A stretch of DNA of 64,000 nt from the NCBI RefSeq assembly GCF_030913705.1, contig NZ_CP133190.1, forward strand, positions 2,294,001 through 2,358,000. Reading direction: 5' to 3'. Shown piece after piece: positions 1 to 7,862 of the stretch (the stretch's first letter is position 1; each line of letters begins with the position of its first letter). The notes under the pieces were generated by a model that was given only the letters and a program-made list of their open reading frames with translations, was not told where the DNA came from and did no database searches. A program made the translations under genes and the position numbers. This DNA is from Anaerocolumna sp. MB42-C2. GTDB lineage: Bacteria > Bacillota > Clostridia > Lachnospirales > Lachnospiraceae.

Positions 1-779
1 TTCCCTCTGGATATGGTGTCCTGTCTGTTATCTACCTTATTATAAATCTGCTGCCAGCGCTGCATTTGTTTTTTATAGTCTTCTCTTTGTTTTCTGGCAA
101 CCATCTCCTGTTTCTGTAAACCGCTTAACCGTTTTTCAACATATTCCTCATATCCCATATAAACTATGGTATACTTAGGTTCTGTTTTTCTTTTTACCTG
201 TTCCAAATGAATGATTACATTTGCTGTATTTTCAATCATAGCCTCATCATGGGATACAAATAAAACAGGGCACTTAGAATGATTAATAAAATCCTCCAGC
301 CATTCCAGGGTAGAAATATCCAAGTCGTTGGTAGGTTCATCCATTAAGAGGACATCCGGTTCTTCCGCCAGTAACTTTATCAGCCGGATTTTTACCTTTT
401 CACCGCCGGATAATGTCTTCATAAGCTGATTACTGCTAAACAGGGAGGCATCTATATTCATAGTCCATATGTTTGGATCAGAACAACTATAAATATCCAA
501 TTCAGACAGGAAATCTGTTACGCTGCTGTTCAACCACTTTTCTCCCATCTCCTGTTCCAGATAACCTAATTTACTGCCACCTAAGATCTGACCGGAATAA
601 TCACAATAAGTATCAATTAAATTTTTATCATAAATAAACTTTAATAAAGTACTTTTACCGTTTCCTTCTTCTCCAATAATAACAGCTTTGTCTCCCTGAT
701 TCAGGGTAAAATTAAAGTCTTTCACTAATAACCTATTATCTTCTTTTTTAGAAATAGTCACGTTTTTTATATCTAACAT
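1..779 (-). CDS. ABC-F family ATP-binding protein, C-terminal part missing at window edge
   Basis: The minus-strand frame opens at ATG 777-779 (MLDIKNVTISKKEDNR) and stays open to base 1, so about 260 codons are visible and the C-terminus lies outside. A Walker A (GEEGNGKST) sits near residue 40, an ABC signature (LSGGEKVKIRLIKLL) near 120 and a Walker B (PDVLLMDEPTNDLD) near 140, with no membrane segments. These are marks of ABC-F proteins, soluble ribosome-associated ATPases that include antibiotic target-protection factors (Vga/Lsa/Msr types) and housekeeping Uup/EttA types. An attenuator-like leader upstream is typical of the resistance-type members, but the substrate cannot be read from this part. 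Confidence 0.85.
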   Translation of the reverse strand, partial: MLDIKNVTISKKEDNRLLVKDFNFTLNQGDKAVIIGEEGNGKSTLLKFIYDKNLIDTYCDYSGQILGGSKLGYLEQEMGEKWLNSSVTDFLSELDIYSCSDPNIWTMNIDASLFSSNQLMKTLSGGEKVKIRLIKLLAEEPDVLLMDEPTNDLDISTLEWLEDFINHSKCPVLFVSHDEAMIENTANVIIHLEQVKRKTEPKYTIVYMGYEEYVEKRLSGLQKQEMVARKQREDYKKQMQRWQQIYNKVDNRQDTISRG

Positions 780-904
780 CATTTTCCTTCTTTCATTTTA
801 ATTCATTCGCCAGATAAGTTTTTTATTCATTTTCCCACCTCCATAATATGACTTAAGTTTAAAACAGACTAAACCATCTTCTAAGTTCCGATAGTTTCTT
901 ATGC

Positions 905-939
905 AATAAAAAAACACCTTCTTAATGAAAGTGTTTTTT
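905..939 (-). terminator. Attenuator-type terminator in the ABC-F leader
   Basis: The arms AAAAAACAC (909-917) and GTGTTTTTT (931-939) pair, with a TTC/GAA extension and a 5-nt loop. Read on the minus strand it ends in TTTTTTTATT, as an intrinsic terminator does. It lies between the putative leader peptide and the ABC-F start, about 130 nt before the ATG. The upstream GTTCTTA block (about 1013-1019) could pair with TAAGAA inside the hairpin and form an antiterminator. Confidence 0.6.
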
Positions 940-955
940 AAGAGATATATTGCTG

Positions 956-982
956 TCAGGCAGATACGAGTATTTTTATCAC
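956..982 (-). CDS. Possible 8-residue leader peptide upstream of the ABC-F gene
   Basis: On the minus strand GTG (980-982) opens a short frame, (M)IKILVSA, ending TGA at 956-958. An AGGGAGA ribosome binding site lies 8 nt upstream (991-997). The frame is followed by a hairpin with a T-run and then the ABC-F gene. This matches ribosome-mediated attenuation leaders known for ABC-F resistance genes. The role is inferred; the peptide is too short for statistical support. Confidence 0.45.
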   Translation of the reverse strand: MIKILVSA

Positions 983-1327
983 TCTTATATTCTCCCTGTT
1001 AAATACCTTAATAAGAACTTATCTTAATATGTTCTCATTTTTGTATCTACTAACGCGAATAAAACAACTTTCGATGTAAAAACCCTGTTTAAATTGTTGA
1101 AATTACGATTTAAATTCATCATTTTATTCGCCTGCTTTCTTGTTATTGTCATTTATATATTTCATTACATTTCTTTATTAATTTCTATCTTAATTTTTAT
1201 CTTCATTCTATTTTTTTATCTAATATTATTTCTTTTTAATTTCACTATATTTCTTTATTATATCTTTAACCCTATAAAATATACTCAAAACCTATAACTA
1301 TCCTAACATAGCACTATTAAGAAGTCA

Positions 1328-1356
1328 ATCCTAAAATTAGATACAAAGAGTTGGTT
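1328..1356. repeat. Left 29-bp target-site duplication of the IS
   Basis: The block starting ATCCTAAAATTAG and ending GAGTTGGTT is identical at 1328-1356 and 3000-3028, directly abutting both ends of the element. The sequence outside the pair is not repeated. Confidence 0.88.
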
Positions 1357-1483
1357 ATGATTCATTTATGATAATGTCTTAGTGTACCACAAATGATTAT
1401 GTCCCAATTAGTCGTTCATATATTATAATAGAACCTCATGACTTAGAAATGAGGTGGACACAATCAGAAAGGTATTACTAACA

Positions 1484-2851
1484 ATGGACGAAAACCAAAA
1501 GTACGAGGTCATTAAAAAACTCGTAGACACAAATGGTAATAAGAAAACAGCTGCTCTTAAAATAGGTTGTTCAGATCGACACATCAATCGCTTAATAAAG
1601 GGCTATCAAGAACAAGGTAAGTCTTTCTTTATTCATGGTAACCGAGGGCGACAGCCGGCCATTACTCTTCCTACAGATACAAAACAGTTAATCTTGGACT
1701 TATATCGTACCAAGTACAGTGACTGCAATCTGACCCATTACTCTGAACTTCTCAAAGAAAAAGAACATATCAGTGTATCTGTCAGTGCCATTACTTCTAT
1801 TCTTAGAAAGGAATACATCCTTTCTCCTAAAGCAAACCGTTCTTCCAAGAAAGCGGTAAAAAAAGCACTAAAGGCTATTCAATCAAAGACTAAGTCTAAA
1901 AAGAAAGCAGCTATTATTCAAAGTTCCATCATGGATCTGGAGGATTCGCATCCTAGGCATCCTAGATGCGCGTATTTCGGTGAAATGCTTCAAATGGATG
2001 CGTCCCTACACCTTTGGTTTGGGCAATTCAAAACACAACTCCACATCGCCGTTGATGATGCCACAGGGCAGATTGTTGGCGCCTACTTTGATGAACAAGA
2101 AACATTAAATGGCTATTATCATGTTCTCTATCAGGTTCTTAGTAATTATGGCATTCCATATCAATTTTTTACTGACAACCGAACTGTATTTGAGTATAAA
2201 AAGAAGCATGAAACCTCTTTAGAGAAAGATACCTTTACTCAGTTTGGTTATGCCTGCAAACAATTAGGAATCGACATTCGTACTTCCAGCGTTGCACAAG
2301 CAAAAGGGCGGGTTGAAAGAATGTTTGGCACTCTTCAATCCCGCCTTCCTGTTGAACTCCGACTTGCGAATGTAACCAGCATTCAGCAAGCCAATCAATT
2401 TCTCCACACCTATATAAAGAAATTTAATAAGCAGTTCGCTTTACCTATTGATAGTATCAAATCTGTGTTCGAAATGCAACCAGATAGTGATAAAATCAAT
2501 CTGACGTTGGCGGTATTATCTTCTAGAAAGATAGATAACGGAAGTTGCCTGAAATATCAAAATGAATACTATCTTCCTGTAAACAGTCAAGGAATCGCTG
2601 TACACCATCGTAAGGGCACCACAGCAATGGTAATTAGATCATTCAATGGTGAACTTTTTAGTTGTATTGGTGAGCAGGTTTATGCACTTGAGTTACTTCC
2701 GGAACACAAGCTTTCTTCAAAAGCATTTGATTTAGCGACCATTCCGGAATTACCAAAAAAGAAATACATACCTCCTATGAACCATCCTTGGAAGCAGGCA
2801 TCATTTGAAAAGTACGCTAAAAGTCAATTACATAGAAAAGATGTAGCTTAA
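1484..2851 (+). CDS. ISNCY (IS1202-like) DDE transposase
   Basis: This is a full-length transposase of about 455 residues. The N-terminus has a helix-turn-helix that binds the ends (NKKTAALKIGCSDRHINRL). The integrase-type catalytic core follows: an Asp in EMLQMDASLHLWFG, an Asp in FFTDNRTVFEY, and a Glu in AKGRVERMFGTLQSRLPVEL, giving the DDE triad. ATG 1484 is preferred because AAAGG precedes it and MDENQKYEVIKKLV is a typical family N-terminus; a GTG at 1454 in the same frame is the alternative. No frameshift or internal stop is present. Confidence 0.9.
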   Translation: MDENQKYEVIKKLVDTNGNKKTAALKIGCSDRHINRLIKGYQEQGKSFFIHGNRGRQPAITLPTDTKQLILDLYRTKYSDCNLTHYSELLKEKEHISVSVSAITSILRKEYILSPKANRSSKKAVKKALKAIQSKTKSKKKAAIIQSSIMDLEDSHPRHPRCAYFGEMLQMDASLHLWFGQFKTQLHIAVDDATGQIVGAYFDEQETLNGYYHVLYQVLSNYGIPYQFFTDNRTVFEYKKKHETSLEKDTFTQFGYACKQLGIDIRTSSVAQAKGRVERMFGTLQSRLPVELRLANVTSIQQANQFLHTYIKKFNKQFALPIDSIKSVFEMQPDSDKINLTLAVLSSRKIDNGSCLKYQNEYYLPVNSQGIAVHHRKGTTAMVIRSFNGELFSCIGEQVYALELLPEHKLSSKAFDLATIPELPKKKYIPPMNHPWKQASFEKYAKSQLHRKDVA

Positions 2852-2937
2852 CTGATATTTCGAAGTCTGTAGGTTTATTAAGGTTATCCAAATACCGACT
2901 GAGCTATGGATTTTCTCCTAAAGTACTATTTAAAACT

Positions 2938-2959
2938 AAGCACCAGAAATCTGGTGCTT
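2938..2959 (+). terminator. Hairpin downstream of the transposase gene
   Basis: Perfect 9-bp stem (AAGCACCAG / CTGGTGCTT) with a 4-nt loop, about 85 bp after the transposase stop and inside the element. The following bases are T-rich but not a clean run, so it may end the transposase transcript or block read-in from outside. Confidence 0.5.
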
Positions 2960-2999
2960 ATGTTTAAACTTTTTGAGGACATTTTCAAAAACGGTTGAC

Positions 3000-3028
3000 A
3001 TCCTAAAATTAGATACAAAGAGTTGGTT
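3000..3028. repeat. Right 29-bp target-site duplication of the IS
   Basis: Exact copy, in the same orientation, of bases 1328-1356, directly after the right inverted repeat. The unusual length is a hallmark of the IS1202 group. Confidence 0.88.
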
Positions 3029-3098
3029 CGCATGTGTATCATTTGTTCTGATTCAGTCGCAGGCTGAACTGTAACCTGTTTATTAGTAACTTTCTACT

Positions 3099-4526
3099 TC
3101 ACTGACGAATTTCTTTTAAGCAGGTATTAAGCGGGTCTTCCCTTTCCGCAGATAGTATATCCGGCTTTGTTCCAAATTCCTCACTATTGGCTCCATCCGC
3201 TGTTGCACCATATATGGGACTATACTGGACAACTAACCCGCTATTTGGCAATATAATATAGACAGGATCTGTTCCGATTCCGTCTCCACCGGTTCTTCGC
3301 CCTACTAATTCTGCAAATCCGGAATATTTAGAAACCATAGCCGCATATTCGGAGGAGGAATAATTCATTTCACTAACCAGGAGCCAGATCTTACCTTTAA
3401 ATAACTTTTCTTTTCCCATGGGTTTTATGGTATATACATCGTCGTTAAAATAATCTAATTCTTGTAAATCAATCTTATTCATTTGAGGCAACATCGGAAG
3501 TTCCTTTACCGGTTTCCACAAACCGGTTTTTATACCCTCCTTTATCTTTAAGAATTTATCATTATTACCTCCTGCCTTAATCAATGAATAAACCGGTACA
3601 TTGATAACTCTATTAATATTCGGAGACACGATCAAATCATTAAAGTAATCCATCCCTCCGCCGCCATTTCTAGAAATATCTATAATAAGATTACTATAAT
3701 TGCTGACTTTTTTATAAAATTTTATAAGCTTCTTTTTATCTTCTTTATAACAATCCATATCAAAAGATTGTACTTTTACATATGCAATGTTATTATCTTC
3801 TATTATTTTTGTTGTTACATTGGCTGAATCAGTCTTATTTTCATAATTTATAGGCTCGGAAGTATCCGATATCCCATTTCTTTTGTTGGCATCTTCTACC
3901 TTTTTAGACAGCTTCTCAAAGAAATCTGTCATTTTTTTATAATTTTTTATCGATATCGGATTATCCAATGCTTTTATATAAGGATAAAGCTGTTCCTTGT
4001 ATTGTGGGAAATTTGTTACAAACTCTTTTTTATTATTGACTTCAGATGAGTAACGTGTCCCCCATAAAGACATATGCCCGATAAACTCCCGGGGAATAAA
4101 TTCTTCACGTAACAGATCAAAGAAATCATAATCATTGTTACAGGATTCAAGTAATTTTCTGGTTTTTTTATAGCGTGCTTTTAAATCAATATCATACTTA
4201 CGTTCTGCCACACCAAAAAACGGATAATTTTTCTGTAATTGCAGAAATAGATAATCAAAATCCTCCAGATATTGTTTTTCTGTGAGATTCATCCAATTCT
4301 TGTCCGTGCTTTTCATTTCTTTCAGTATATCTTCTTCTGTAACAATTTCTTTTCCTTTATCTATAACGGTTTCTTTTAATTCTTCTATATCGCTTACATT
4401 GGTATCAATTGACTGATCCGTTTTTTCCGTTTGTGCCTTGGAACAAGTCGATTTTGTCCTTATACCTCTCGAACAGGAACCTAAAACTAATACAATAATA
4501 AGTAACATGATTAATGACTTCTTCAT
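3099..4526 (-). CDS. S41 family peptidase, lipoprotein
   Basis: A predicted extracytoplasmic serine peptidase of the C-terminal-processing (tail-specific) S41 family. ATG 4524-4526 is chosen: GAAGGGG precedes it and the product then opens with a lipoprotein signal (MKKSLIMLLIIVLVLG before Cys18). A low-complexity linker leads to the catalytic domain, which contains ISRNGGGGMDYFN and NYSSSEYAAM with the likely nucleophile Ser near residue 387, then GRRTGGDGIG and GTKPDI. No clear PDZ domain is seen. It is the last gene of a probable blaI-M56-traX-S41 run; the substrate is unknown. Confidence 0.82.
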   Translation of the reverse strand: MKKSLIMLLIIVLVLGSCSRGIRTKSTCSKAQTEKTDQSIDTNVSDIEELKETVIDKGKEIVTEEDILKEMKSTDKNWMNLTEKQYLEDFDYLFLQLQKNYPFFGVAERKYDIDLKARYKKTRKLLESCNNDYDFFDLLREEFIPREFIGHMSLWGTRYSSEVNNKKEFVTNFPQYKEQLYPYIKALDNPISIKNYKKMTDFFEKLSKKVEDANKRNGISDTSEPINYENKTDSANVTTKIIEDNNIAYVKVQSFDMDCYKEDKKKLIKFYKKVSNYSNLIIDISRNGGGGMDYFNDLIVSPNINRVINVPVYSLIKAGGNNDKFLKIKEGIKTGLWKPVKELPMLPQMNKIDLQELDYFNDDVYTIKPMGKEKLFKGKIWLLVSEMNYSSSEYAAMVSKYSGFAELVGRRTGGDGIGTDPVYIILPNSGLVVQYSPIYGATADGANSEEFGTKPDILSAEREDPLNTCLKEIRQ

Positions 4527-4616
4527 AACACCCCTTCTCTCTTTACGGCCCCTATTTACTTTATTAATAAATAAGCCTTTACTATCTGACCGCATATCCT
4601 TTCCAGTATCTTCTGG

Positions 4617-5432
4617 TCAAAACAGCGGACGGAGATATCCGATAATGGCCAGTAACAGAAGATGAACAGGGTAAAAAGCATACATAAAAAGCTGAAATTT
4701 TCTTCCGCTTTTACCTTTCTCGCCGGAATAAAAGCAAGTAATTAATACGCCCAGATAATTACCCAATACATTAAGGATACAGCTTTGAAACATTCTATTA
4801 TCCGTCAGTGTATAAGCCACCAAGCGGTAACGCGAAAGTAGAATTACAGGAATAAAAACCAGTATTTTTGTCGTCGTTTTCGTATTTCTTAAAAGATAAA
4901 AGGTAAAGATAATAAATATATAACCCTCATGTCCCTCCAACTGCAGAAGTCTTGCAAGCACTCCAGCAAGTGCTACCACACTTATACCGAACAGGGTATG
5001 TCCTCTCTGATATAAATAGTTAAAGGCAGACAATGCAAGCAGACCTAAGCCCAAAGTAAACAGGATATTTAAACCGCATTCCCTCCAGTTGCCGGTTAAA
5101 CCGATAAGGCGGTTTTCTGCCAGATCGAACATTATATAGGGGCCTTGCGCCGCAATGGCTGTCAATAAAATACGGCCAAAGTATCTTTTAATATTGGCAG
5201 TATGAACAAATCCCTCTACAAGACAAAATAAAAATATAGGAGCAGCAAAACGGCCTATGTAGTTTAATACTCGGGGCAGCCATATTAAAATCCACATCCC
5301 AAGTTGTTCATATCCCTGGGATGTGAGTTCGTCGCAAATAGGTGAAAACAATTCCTGCAACGGAAAAATTCTGACTGTATGATCAAAAAACATGGCAAAG
5401 AGAGCGAATATTTTAAGTTTGTGATGATTCAT
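4617..5432 (-). CDS. TraX family membrane protein
   Basis: A 271-residue protein with about eight hydrophobic segments. The N-terminal MNHHKLKIFALFAMFFDHTV and the GRFAAPIFLFCLVEGF block are typical of the TraX family (named after the F-pilin acetylation protein); many chromosomal Firmicute members have no known substrate and are presumed membrane acyltransferases. A strong AGGAG precedes the ATG. It starts 18 bp after the M56 gene and is probably co-transcribed with it. There is no conjugation gene nearby, so a pilin role is unlikely. Confidence 0.8.
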   Translation of the reverse strand: MNHHKLKIFALFAMFFDHTVRIFPLQELFSPICDELTSQGYEQLGMWILIWLPRVLNYIGRFAAPIFLFCLVEGFVHTANIKRYFGRILLTAIAAQGPYIMFDLAENRLIGLTGNWRECGLNILFTLGLGLLALSAFNYLYQRGHTLFGISVVALAGVLARLLQLEGHEGYIFIIFTFYLLRNTKTTTKILVFIPVILLSRYRLVAYTLTDNRMFQSCILNVLGNYLGVLITCFYSGEKGKSGRKFQLFMYAFYPVHLLLLAIIGYLRPLF

Positions 5433-5449
5433 TATAATGATCTCCTCTA

Positions 5450-7120
5450 CTATGGCTGGCTACTTTCAATAACCTGCGCAACGGCACCGGATATTTCTGA
5501 TCCGGTTGTCCAAACCGAATTTACCCTTTCATCTTCCTCCGTATGTTTATCATATTCGCTATCTCCCTTATGCCAGGCCGTTACCGAGATTATCTGTCCC
5601 AGTCTGTCTCGATTTACGGTGATATCCACTGTGCCTATATCTCTCGTTTGCACTCTGCCTGGCATTTCATCCTGATAGATCCGTACCGGCTCATCTTTGT
5701 ACACATATTGGCCGTTTTCATCCTTACCGATGCCATATTCAGAATATTCCGATTCCAGGGTTTGATCATCCAGGTTTAATTGAAGATTTATCCGAAAAGC
5801 ACTTTTTTCCACACCAAATTCCCGTGCTAAGGCTTCCGCTATTTTACTCCGAAGAATATCGGGATCCTTGGAATCTTTGGTTCTCATAACATCTAATATT
5901 ATATGGTCGGCCCGTTTCTGTGAGTTATCTCCTAAAGCGATATCTCTCGTAAGAATTGCCTGTACCGCCCATCTGCAATTGTCACTGCCGCAGTAGCTGC
6001 TGAAATAACTGGTGAAAGGTGCCTGTACACCAGTTGCAAAAACAACGAGACTACCAAATGCAAAAAAAATGGAAAGTGCCGTCACCAATGCTGTTGTCTT
6101 CTTATAATGTAAGACATTTTGAATTCTTCTCTCTACTTCGGTTTTGGAAAAGGCACTATAAAGCAAGTTCTGGCGATTTCCTGTTATAGCCATAGTAAGC
6201 AGGCTGTATGCATAGCTTTGGCGCTCCTCTGCATTGCTGTTTTTTAGAACTGCAGTATCACAAGCGGCCTCTATATCTGCAGAAAGATATTTAGACATGA
6301 TCCACACCAGCGGATTATACCAGTGGAGACAGAGGACTAGCAGCATTACTGCTTTTGTCAGGTTATCTCTGTGCTTGATGTGTTTGGTTTCATGAGTCAG
6401 AATATGCTTTAGCAGTTGTATATTCTGAAACTCCAGCCTTGCCGGTAAGTAAATCCGCGGATTTAAAATACCGGTCACCAGGGGGGAAGCGATATAATCA
6501 TTGGTGAAAACCAGCACGTGTCCATAATCCATGTCCCTCAAGATACCATTGATCGTTTCATTGTGTTCAACTAACAGACTGTCTCGCAATTTTCTGAAAT
6601 ATCTCATTTTCTGGTATAATAATGTGCAGGCTGTTATGACAATCCCTATAAAGAAAATCAGCATCCGTACATCAATTAATTGAAATAGATAAAATATCGA
6701 ATTATAATCGCCAGATTGTGCCGTTTCCGCAGCACTACTTTCTGTAACATAGTTTTCAGCAGCCAAATTATCTGTAGTAATTACTTCTGCAGCCGCTGCC
6801 CCTGAACCAAGTCTTCCCGGAATTAGGTTTTCTGTGGTATTGGCTGCTGTCTGTGAATCCTCCACTACGGTAACCGCTGTATTTTCCTGACTTAAAAATA
6901 TCTGGTTTAAAAAGTTTAATTCAGGCACCGGTACACTAAGCGGACTGGAAAGGGAAAAAGGAACCAGAAGTCGTATTAATACCAATGTCCATAAAAAGGG
7001 GAAGATTGGCTTAGGCAGTTTATTTTTAAGAAATCCTCTCAAAATCAAAACGATCAGAATCATGGCACTTCCATATAAAGCCATAAGGGAAAGGGGCATA
7101 CCCATTCTAAAATGCAGCAT
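5450..7120 (-). CDS. BlaR1/MecR1-like M56 membrane metallopeptidase (antirepressor)
   Basis: Predicted signalling protease that inactivates the adjacent BlaI-type repressor. Membrane segments lie at about residues 10-30, 38-57 and 150-168, with a further one near 340. The gluzincin motif HETKH is at 243-247, followed by VLCLHWYNPLVWIMSKYL and DIEAACD, as in BlaR1/MecR1 cytoplasmic zinc proteases. The roughly 200-residue C-terminal extracellular part (with DQTLESEYSEYGIG) does not look like a penicillin-binding sensor and no SxxK module is evident, so the signal is probably not a beta-lactam. The start sits 2 bp from the blaI stop, with GGGAGGTG inside blaI. Confidence 0.85.
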   Translation of the reverse strand: MLHFRMGMPLSLMALYGSAMILIVLILRGFLKNKLPKPIFPFLWTLVLIRLLVPFSLSSPLSVPVPELNFLNQIFLSQENTAVTVVEDSQTAANTTENLIPGRLGSGAAAAEVITTDNLAAENYVTESSAAETAQSGDYNSIFYLFQLIDVRMLIFFIGIVITACTLLYQKMRYFRKLRDSLLVEHNETINGILRDMDYGHVLVFTNDYIASPLVTGILNPRIYLPARLEFQNIQLLKHILTHETKHIKHRDNLTKAVMLLVLCLHWYNPLVWIMSKYLSADIEAACDTAVLKNSNAEERQSYAYSLLTMAITGNRQNLLYSAFSKTEVERRIQNVLHYKKTTALVTALSIFFAFGSLVVFATGVQAPFTSYFSSYCGSDNCRWAVQAILTRDIALGDNSQKRADHIILDVMRTKDSKDPDILRSKIAEALAREFGVEKSAFRINLQLNLDDQTLESEYSEYGIGKDENGQYVYKDEPVRIYQDEMPGRVQTRDIGTVDITVNRDRLGQIISVTAWHKGDSEYDKHTEEDERVNSVWTTGSEISGAVAQVIESSQP

Positions 7121-7121
7121 C

Positions 7122-7481
7122 TTATTTCACCTCCCGAATCATTTTGGCAAGACGTTCTGCTTCTTTTTCTGAAATGCCGTTGTTTTTGAGAAAAGCGGAA
7201 AAGAAAAGTTCACTTGAACCGCCAAACATCTTATCAATTAATTGCTCCGTTTCACTTTGCTGCACTTCATCTTTTGTGACCAGCGGCTTGCAGATAAATC
7301 CGGGCTCCTTACGTTCAATAGCTCCCTTCTCAATACATTTTTTAATGACTGTGTAAGTTGTGTTCTTATTCCAGCCAATTTGTGTTGCAAGAATTTCTAC
7401 AATACTTCGCGCAGAAATTTCTCCTTTTTCCCATAAGACCTCCATAACTTTTAGTTCAGAGTCAAAAAGTTTTATCTCCAT
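7122..7481 (-). CDS. blaI: BlaI/MecI/CopY family transcriptional repressor
   Basis: A 119-residue winged-helix repressor. The N-terminal half (ELKVMEVLWEKGEISARSI, then NKNTTYTVIKKCIEKGAIER) is the family DNA-binding domain, and the C-terminal LIDKMFGGS region is the dimerisation part. It is co-transcribed with the M56 protease expected to cleave it. Two BlaI-type dyads overlap its promoter, indicating autorepression. The weak GGGTG ribosome binding site and a structured 167-nt leader suggest extra translational control. Confidence 0.9.
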   Translation of the reverse strand: MEIKLFDSELKVMEVLWEKGEISARSIVEILATQIGWNKNTTYTVIKKCIEKGAIERKEPGFICKPLVTKDEVQQSETEQLIDKMFGGSSELFFSAFLKNNGISEKEAERLAKMIREVK

Positions 7482-7521
7482 ATTTTACACCCATTGTATA
7501 TTGCAGGCAGGCCTGCGATAT

Positions 7522-7587
7522 TGCCACAGAATAAAATGCGAAACAAAAGTTTCGCAGAGTGAAAGAATCACACAGTGGCAACCTTTC
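7522..7587 (-). ncRNA. Candidate pseudoknot leader motif, copy A (5' UTR of blaI)
   Basis: In the minus-strand RNA: GAAAG (7583-7587), 2 nt, TGCCAC (7575-7580), 9 nt, CTTTC (7561-7565), a spacer holding an 8-bp hairpin (7537-7556), then GTGGCA (7522-7527). GAAAG can pair with CTTTC and TGCCAC with GTGGCA, which interleave as an H-type pseudoknot. A GCAGG/CCTGC hairpin and ACAATGGGTGT follow, right before the start codon. The same arrangement recurs at 52177-52222 and 53577-53619. The sequence is seen; the RNA function is inferred. Confidence 0.55.
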
Positions 7588-7624
7588 CTTTTCAAAATTT
7601 TCTTTCACTCTTACTCTCTTTTTA

Positions 7625-7640
7625 GACTATTGTGATAGTC
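7625..7640. promoter_or_regulatory. BlaI-type operator 2
   Basis: The dyad GACTAT-TGTG-ATAGTC lies just downstream of the predicted transcription start of the blaI operon. It matches the BlaI/MecI core of TACTA/TAGTA-like half-sites and is the exact reverse complement of operator 1. Confidence 0.75.
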
Positions 7641-7654
7641 TCTTTTATGATTTC

Positions 7655-7683
7655 AGACTATCACAATAGTCCATAATTGTCAA
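7655..7683 (-). promoter_or_regulatory. blaI operon promoter overlapped by BlaI-type operator 1
   Basis: TTGACA (7678-7683), a 17-bp spacer and TAGTCT (7655-7660) form a minus-strand promoter. The dyad GACTAT-CACA-ATAGTC (7656-7671) covers the spacer and the -10 box, so repressor binding would block polymerase. Its centre is 31 bp, about three helical turns, from that of operator 2. Confidence 0.72.
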
Positions 7684-7818
7684 TACCTAGAAAATATTTT
7701 TTTCTTAGCATAAAGTATATGTTATAATTCAATGTGTTGTAATTCAACTTTTGACTGAATTTAAAAGACATGATACGCATCTGCCTAACAGCTTTGTATT
7801 AGCTGCTATAAAAAAGCA

Positions 7819-7852
7819 AAAAAATAGGCCGTTGAATCAACTTCAACAGCCT
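7819..7852 (-). terminator. Intrinsic terminator of the sleB-like gene
   Basis: On the minus strand GGCTGTTGAA pairs with TTCAACGGCC around a short loop and is followed by TATTTTTTTGC. It begins about 10 bp after the stop codon at 7863. Confidence 0.8.
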
Positions 7853-7862
7853 TCCGTTTTCT

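Larger units (their letters stand above)
1357..2999 (+). mobile_element. Complete IS1202-like (ISNCY family) insertion sequence
   Basis: A 1,643-bp element carries one DDE transposase gene. It is bounded by imperfect inverted repeats (left 1357-1382, right 2974-2999, about 17 of 26 positions matching, with ATGTC conserved) and flanked by identical 29-bp direct repeats. IS1202-group elements are known for unusually long target duplications of about 27 bp, so repeat length and transposase type agree. The insertion is intergenic, between the ABC-F leader and the S41 peptidase gene. Perfect target repeats and an intact gene suggest a recent, possibly active, insertion. Confidence 0.88.

Noticed and set aside
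1094..1297. Open frame for a 67-residue, very hydrophobic peptide
   Set aside because: It is made of Ile/Leu/Phe codons in AT-rich DNA, starts with TTG without a ribosome binding site and lies between a leader and an IS; chance is the simplest reading.
2893..2910. A tRNA gene at this position
   Set aside because: Only the 5' 18 bases resemble a tRNA; no anticodon arm, T-arm or matching acceptor 3' strand follows.
5379..5779. Plus-strand frames opposite TraX/M56 genes
   Set aside because: They overlap well-supported minus-strand genes and show no family resemblance or start signal.
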